Positions 58,901 through 64,000 of a DNA stretch of 64,000 nucleotides are shown one piece after another. Origin of the DNA: Sebastes aleutianus (lineage: Eukaryota > Chordata > Actinopteri > Perciformes > Sebastidae); contig CAKAKS010000067.1 of NCBI GenBank assembly GCA_916700875.1, positions 9,265,591-9,329,590 of the forward strand, in the 5' to 3' direction. The stretch's first letter is position 1. Every line of letters starts with the position of its first letter. The notes below the pieces were generated by a model. It ran no database searches. It was not told the origin of the DNA and was given only the letters and a program-made list of their open reading frames with translations. The position numbers and the translations under genes were made by a program.

Positions 58901-59324
58901 ATCAGCACTTATGATTGTTCTTGACCTTTGAAATAGTAGTTTGACAATAAAATAAGATTAACAAAAAATCTCAACTCAAGGTCCACTTACTAGGTTTTTT
59001 GGGAGCTTTCAATCAGAATCAGAATGACCATAAGTTTAGTTTAGTTTAGTTTATTTCGGTTGTTTTCAACTTATACAACTCAAATACACTTAAACAATAA
59101 CAAATCATTACTTTTGAAATAGTGACCAAGCAAAACAAGAATATGCTGACTGAAAAGGTGTAGACTGAAGTCTTAGCTTATTACCTACCCTTTTTACATT
59201 AAGTATTTTGTGCACTTCTTATAATATTTGTACTCTGAAAAAAATTAAAGAAAGAAACAAAATGATATATATGTATATCACATATTCCCCAAAAGTCCCA
59301 AATGTTCATACCTCAGTTTTGTAT
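58901..59324. repeat. Retroelement 3'-tail-like fragment
   Basis: From 59034 a short TTTAG tandem leads into TTTATTTCGGTTGTTTTCAA and AT-rich sequence. This resembles the reversed 3' end of a fish non-LTR element. No coding remnant was found, so the class is uncertain. Confidence 0.35.
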
Positions 59325-59672
59325 TTGTTTATTTAACAACACAATGACATTTTTAAACAGTAAGAGTAACAGTGCAACGGTGCAGAGTGCAAGAGTGCTG
59401 GAATAAATATGGAATGATTAATATCACAGGTTGCTTTATATACATGAGGTAGGTGGATATGACAGTATATACAGTGGGCTTAGATTTATATTGACAATGA
59501 TGATATTTACCTGTCAAAAAAACTGTCAATTTAAACTATAAAATATATAATTTACAGGTAAAGTTGACGCTTATTTTTACAAGGTGATCGCACAGGGATT
59601 TTTCCTGTGGAAAGAAACTGGTAGTTTGGCTTACAGTGCTCTGTAGCGCCTACCAGAGGGGAGAAGCTGAAA
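59325..59672 (-). pseudogene. LINE 3' end with LLPSGRR motif
   Basis: On the minus strand 59672-59585 reads LFQLLPSGRRYRAL, then a stop, then a diverged segment. The FxLLPSGRRYR block marks the C-terminus of many non-LTR retrotransposon polyproteins. The rest down to about 59325 would be 3' UTR. It is dead and 5'-truncated, and related in motif to the remnant at 14753-14920. Confidence 0.6.
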
Positions 59673-59851
59673 CAGGTCATGTCAAATATCTTGGACTCAA
59701 TTTTCAGACTAACTATTAATTTCAATTTCTGGCTGTGTTTCAATTTGCTCATTTAACATGGAGATGGCCGAGCTGTAATCATGTGACCTAAGGTTTGAAG
59801 AATAAAAGTAAAAAAAAATGTTTTTACTTTTAAACAATGTTCATTTTTTTT

Positions 59852-59869
59852 GGGGGGGGGGGGGGGGGG
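59852..59869. repeat. G homopolymer of 18
   Basis: An uninterrupted run of 18 G preceded by T8; assembly length here may be unreliable. Confidence 0.95.
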
Positions 59870-59929
59870 AATTGATGCAATCAATCCCAGTACATAACTA
59901 ATTTCAGACGTAGCCTTGGATTTAAACCC

Positions 59930-60290
59930 CTACTAGACCTACATACTTTTTTTTACTTTTAGTACGGACTGCAGCTGCCCTTTTAAAATATGTACTGTTG
60001 CATGCAGTATTCATACAATTGGGACATACTACTTCTTCATGACATTGCACCTTGAACTTTGACCCTCTTATATTATATATCACCCTCTCATATATCTGCT
60101 GCCTCAGAGGATTGTGGGTCAGAATAGCCAGAAAAGCATGTTGCTTGCATACTGCAAAATGTGACCGGATGTAGTAGGACATCCTGGTATTTTTGGCATA
60201 CTGCATTTGACATACTATGTGTTGGGACATCTTTTTCTGGCGTACTAAAGAGTATGGTAGGATGGGTATTGGAACGCACAGCACGTTTGG
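59930..60290 (-). repeat. Probable DNA-element relic
   Basis: Words such as TACTAAAGAGTATGGTAGGA at one end and TACTTTTTTTTACTTTTAGTACGGACTGC at the other, with repeated CATACT/AGTATG motifs, suggest a fish dispersed repeat with imperfect inverted ends. The 127-codon minus frame is not recognisable as a transposase. Confidence 0.4.
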
Positions 60291-60879
60291 AAAGAGTGGC
60301 AACATGTCATCCTCAACAGCACGTCGGGCATTTTTGGAGGATATATCAGGTTAAACTGGCAACCAGCAGGAAATGGACGCAAATGCACCATTCACGGACA
60401 AAAGTAAAAGTAGGAGTCTTTTCTTGGCACAATGTAGTTTACAGGTGACTGTCCAAAGAAGACAGACAACGGTACTAAAAACACTAGGCAGAGACTAAGT
60501 TGAAAATCCAGAAGCAAAGTCAATAACACTAAATTAGAGAACAATTGCTGGAACGCTCACTGAAACAGTAAAGACAAACTGGCACAGACAAAGGGGAGCA
60601 CACAGACTAAATACACAAGGGAGGAAGGGTAATAAGGGACAGGTGAACCTGATCAGGGCGGGGAAGGTAATCTCACTGGCGTGAAACACACGAGGGCAGG
60701 AAGTGAAGTATCTGAACCAAAGGTGAGTATACCAAAATAAAACAGGAAATAATAGCTGAAAACATAACCTTAGACACAGAACTGGGATGTAACAGGATGA
60801 GGTTAAGAGCAAATAGCCTACTACACATATGGCAGCAACTAAAAGAGCAGATGTTAGCAGCCTGAAGGGGCCAGGACAT
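60291..60879. other. Unrecognised, possibly retroelement-derived
   Basis: The purine-rich sequence at 60540-60800 (GGGACAGGTGAACCTGATCAGG, AATAAAACAGGAAATAATAG) recalls the reversed non-coding end of fish retroelements, but no coding remnant is present to confirm it. Confidence 0.3.
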
Positions 60880-61325
60880 CGAAACCTACAAGCTCCGGCT
60901 GGTGGGCGATGCTTGGTATTTCCTAAAGTGATCTCAACAAGGCTGCCGAGTCACAAACTTTCTCATTTTACAGCTAAACAGTACACTACAAGATGTTTCC
61001 GAAAACATTTGAGGTGAGAAATAGGCATTAAAGTAACAGAATATTGATTCATATTTGATCAGCGCTGCCTAGTTTGACCGTTTGATCGGAGTTTGCGAGT
61101 GATTGATAGCTGCTCAGAGACGACAGACTCCAGCTTGGCTCTGATTGGTTGTTTTCCTCCGGTCTGTGAAATCTTGCAGATGCCATTAGGAGCACTGGAG
61201 GAAACAGAGGCACATGAATTTTTTTAGATTAACTGTCTCATGGACTACTGTCAGGATATTGTGTCTTATAAAACTTACTTTTTTTAATCATATTTGCTCC
61301 AATTCTACACACTGCTGCTTTAACT
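60880..61325 (-). repeat. Dispersed repeat family D, copy 2 (inverted, partial)
   Basis: It matches about 35353-35795 in reverse complement, from AGCTCCGGCTGGTGGGCGAT to CACACTGCTGCTTTAA. It lacks the right third of copy 1. It is non-coding. Confidence 0.8.
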
Positions 61326-61437
61326 ATTAAAGGTCAATGCCTAACCTTAACCATTCGAGGTCAATGTCTAACCTTAACTATTCAAGATCAATGCCTAACC
61401 TTAACCATTCGAGATCAATGCCTAACCTTAACCATCT
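61326..61437 (+). repeat. Minisatellite, four units of ~29 bp
   Basis: Four units of the form ATTCGAGATCAATGCCTAAC plus CTTAACC repeat with few changes and abut repeat D. The CCTAACCTTAACC core only superficially resembles telomeric sequence. Confidence 0.9.
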
Positions 61438-62858
61438 CACAAGAGTTTCCCAACTCATGGGTTATCATCTATACACAACCTTCCAAAAGCCATCCTAAAG
61501 TAGCCTGGTTCCTATCCAAAACCACTGAATTGCTGCATACATCTCAGATATTTTCAGCAATTCAAAAAGTAAACGAAATAGCAATTTAGTCCCATTATCA
61601 TCATAATGGTGAAGCCCCATGATCAGACTGTTTACAGCCGAGCTTGGTAATGGTAGCAGCAAGAGTTTGCATGACACGGCTAGCAAATTAGCAAGTGAGC
61701 AGTGCAGCATTAGGACAGCAGAGCAAAAGAGGGGATGGAGCAGTCTCAACAGACCTCCTTATTGCAAAGTCTGTGTTGTATATAAGTTGAAGTGGAGGAT
61801 GTCATGTGTGTTGTCTACTTGAACAAGGCTTTAAGCGTTGTGTCAGGTGTGGCGGAGACACTCAAGTGACACCACAGTTTCATCACTGATGATTTTTCTG
61901 CTCGTGTCACCAGAACTTGAAACAATAGGATCTGACAAGCTCTGTTCTAGAAATTAGGATGCTTGCCAGACCATCACTGCCAGCAAGCCATAAATGTTTC
62001 ATGTGGTGCTGATATGGTAATCATTGGATCCCTACAATGACACCTTGTGAGAGTTGGATAACGATGGCTGTCTTTCAGGCCTGTGTGACTCTGGACTCGG
62101 TCCAACAGCTGAGGCACAGCCTGAAGTGTGAATCTACCGCTTAAAAAAGGCTGCGTTGCACCCAATAGGTGGGTAAAAGTCTCAAAGATGAGCGAAATAA
62201 AGGCGTCCTCCAGGCATCATGCAGACATACACAGCCTCTCTGGTATAAGATGCATTCCTCCGAGTTAAATATGCATTGCGTTTCATGAGGTTTGTGGGTC
62301 CAGGTGCCCGTCGGTGGCACAGACCCAGCTGGAGGATGTGGCTGACTCGCTCCGCTGGCGCTCAGGCTGGCATACTAACAGAGCCAGGGGTGCTTTCACA
62401 GTGAGTTGAAAGAGGCTGGCGCCGGTGCCACACACCCAGGGTTCAGAAACACGAGCTCCAGCTGCATGTCCACTAGCTCGCACATTTATAGCTAAAGAAA
62501 TGAAGAGACTGGAAATCTAAAGCTTTTAACCTGCAACATGGTTCGTGACAGGAATATCGATCTCATGACTCATCTCCCTCTCGGTGCGTGTGAGTTTAAT
62601 TGCTGAGGTGAAAAAAAAAGAAGAAATTTTCCAATCACAAGGGATGAAGCAATAAAAGGCCAACATGTCTAAAAGAGCTTAATGTATTATTTCTCTGAGG
62701 CTTGTGTAAGCCTTTTATTAAAGTGAAACAATCTTGTCAGACACCTGTTGTTCTTGTGGGGGGTATTTATTGTTGGCCTATGTCAGCACACTGTAATCCC
62801 TGGCTAGAACATGGCTGTATTACCAGTGTGACCTATTCTTGGTCATCATAATTTCCTG
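61438..62858. other. Intergenic sequence with no gene recognised
   Basis: Complex, moderately GC-rich at 62280-62480. No exon, RNA gene or clear repeat was recognised. Confidence 0.45.
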
Positions 62859-62922
62859 AGTGTGTGTGTGTGTGTCTGTGTGTGTGCGTGAGAAAGATTG
62901 GAAGAGGGAGAGGCAGTGAAAT

Positions 62923-62960
<38 letters not shown>

Positions 62961-63019
62961 AGTGATTGCAGGCACCCTTCAGCCATTTCAGTTGAGGTTT
63001 TTTTTTTTTTTTTTTTTTT
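62859..63019. repeat. (TG)n tracts and poly(T)
   Basis: (TG)n at 62859-62890 and 62926-62958, then an uninterrupted run of 22 T at 62998-63019. The overlapping open frames here are by-products of these tracts. Confidence 0.95.
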
Positions 63020-64000
63020 GACACCCAATGTCATGCAGAACAAATCGCCTATTGCTGACACCAGTGATTTCTTGTCTCCAGTGCTGAGAAGTGTGTGTGG
63101 AGGCAAAACAGTTGGGTCTTACTGACGGGGAGTTGGACATTTCTGTGATTAAGTGGTAATAGCCCAGGACGTGACAGGGAAACAGGGGACTTCATTGGTC
63201 ACAGGGCGAGAAAAAACTGCACACCCTTGGGTCTATGGGCTATTTTTTGAGAGAGTATAATCACTTCAAGAGTTTTGCTCCAAAAAACTCCCTACACTGG
63301 CATTTAAGCTCAAATTTCAGCAAGAAAATTCAGTTTTACAGACTGCATCATTGGTGTTTGTGGAGTGCTAAAAAGTGATTGACACACATAAAAAAAATTA
63401 GAGTTTAAAAGCAAAGAGGACTCTCATCATCTCACCACCTTCGCCACGCCTGCCTTGAATTCCAGTGTCTGCCTATGGGCTTAACCCACTAATTGTGGCC
63501 TGAGTTCCTATGGTATTGTTGCATGCCTGTGGTTTGGTTTAAGGCCACAGTTATATTAAGACCTGGGTATTTTAACATGTATAATGGAATACACTATCAG
63601 CTCAGATAATCCTGGATGTGTGTGCTGTAGTCTGATTTATTGTATGTGTGAGGTTGTTTAGGCACAGCGTTTCACTCTTTGGAAAATATGCAGCTTGAGA
63701 AACGGTGCTCAGTGAGTTTGAATCAAAAACAAGAGATGGATGGAAACAAACAATAATTAAAAGATGATGTTTCTGTTGGAGTATACTGTATATAATAGTT
63801 ATTTGAGCACTTGCAGACAGGTCTCTGGTGCTGTAGGTGGCTCCTGTGTGAGGTATAAATGGTGTTGTGGGGACATCTACTGGCTGATGTGAGAGTAGGC
63901 GAGGAAGAGTTTTTCTACTGCAAACCAGGCTATTTATTCCAATAATACTGGTTCTGTGCAATGAGATCACAGTGCCCTTATTATACCTTTAGTTCTCTTA
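63020..64000. other. Intergenic sequence with no gene recognised
   Basis: AT-rich. The 122-codon minus frame at 63602-63970 has no recognisable domain. Confidence 0.45.

Noticed and set aside
61326..61437. Interstitial telomere-like repeat
   Set aside because: The unit is ~29 bp and only contains CCTAACCTTAACC; there is no (TTAGGG)n array.
52500..64000. lama1 first exons, expected from human gene order
   Set aside because: No frame or motif of the laminin N-terminal domain was recognised; the gene probably starts beyond the window.
1..64000. CRISPR arrays, operons, phage or other microbial systems
   Set aside because: No spaced direct-repeat arrays or gene clusters; the sequence is a vertebrate intron/intergenic landscape.

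Overview
The window reads as chromosomal DNA of a ray-finned fish, probably a percomorph. The main evidence is a dense set of fish-type dispersed repeats (hAT-like and TTAA-flanked non-autonomous DNA transposons, a tRNA-derived SINE, LINE 3' ends), vertebrate splice signals and long gene-poor introns. There is no sign of bacterial, viral or plasmid organisation, and almost all long open frames are chance frames or lie inside repeats.

Two protein-coding loci can be supported, both on the minus strand. (1) lrrc30 is an intact single-exon coding region at 50446-51339. It encodes 297 residues: a leucine-rich-repeat protein with an N-myristoylation-type start. A (CA)n tract and a poly(A) signal lie just downstream, and there is a possible non-coding 5' exon near 52.4 kb. 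(2) The first coding exon of ptprm, a type IIB receptor tyrosine phosphatase, is at 39783-39855. It encodes the signal peptide and ends in a phase-1 GTAAGG donor. A CpG-rich promoter zone surrounds it at about 39.24-40.26 kb. Everything from 1 to 39782 is then the proximal part of ptprm intron 1, and no second exon was recognised. The order and orientation (lrrc30 upstream of ptprm, same strand) match the human arrangement on 18p as I know it. That independently supports both calls. The 51.4-64 kb flank is the intergenic side, where lama1 would be expected further out; none of its exons was recognised here.

Between these loci lie mobile elements in several layers. A hAT-type non-autonomous family (terminal TAGGGCTGTCAA, 8-bp target duplications) is present six times, and five copies carry a perfect DR1 nuclear-receptor motif. 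A second hAT-like element at 14.5 kb contains a decayed LINE tail. A tRNA-derived SINE at 24.2 kb has a 16-bp target duplication. A ~630-bp tandem duplication lies at 25.3-26.6 kb. TTAA-flanked elements lie at 46.9 and 53.3 kb, the first with an insertion. A long-TIR element at 48.6 kb sits inside an older repeat. LINE 3' fragments lie at 40.6 and 59.5 kb. Microsatellites and minisatellites are scattered, and several complex non-repetitive intronic stretches could be conserved enhancers.

I found no convincing novel gene system. The most informative observations are the unflagged ptprm exon 1, the DR1-carrying hAT family, and the nested insertions that give a relative order of transposition.
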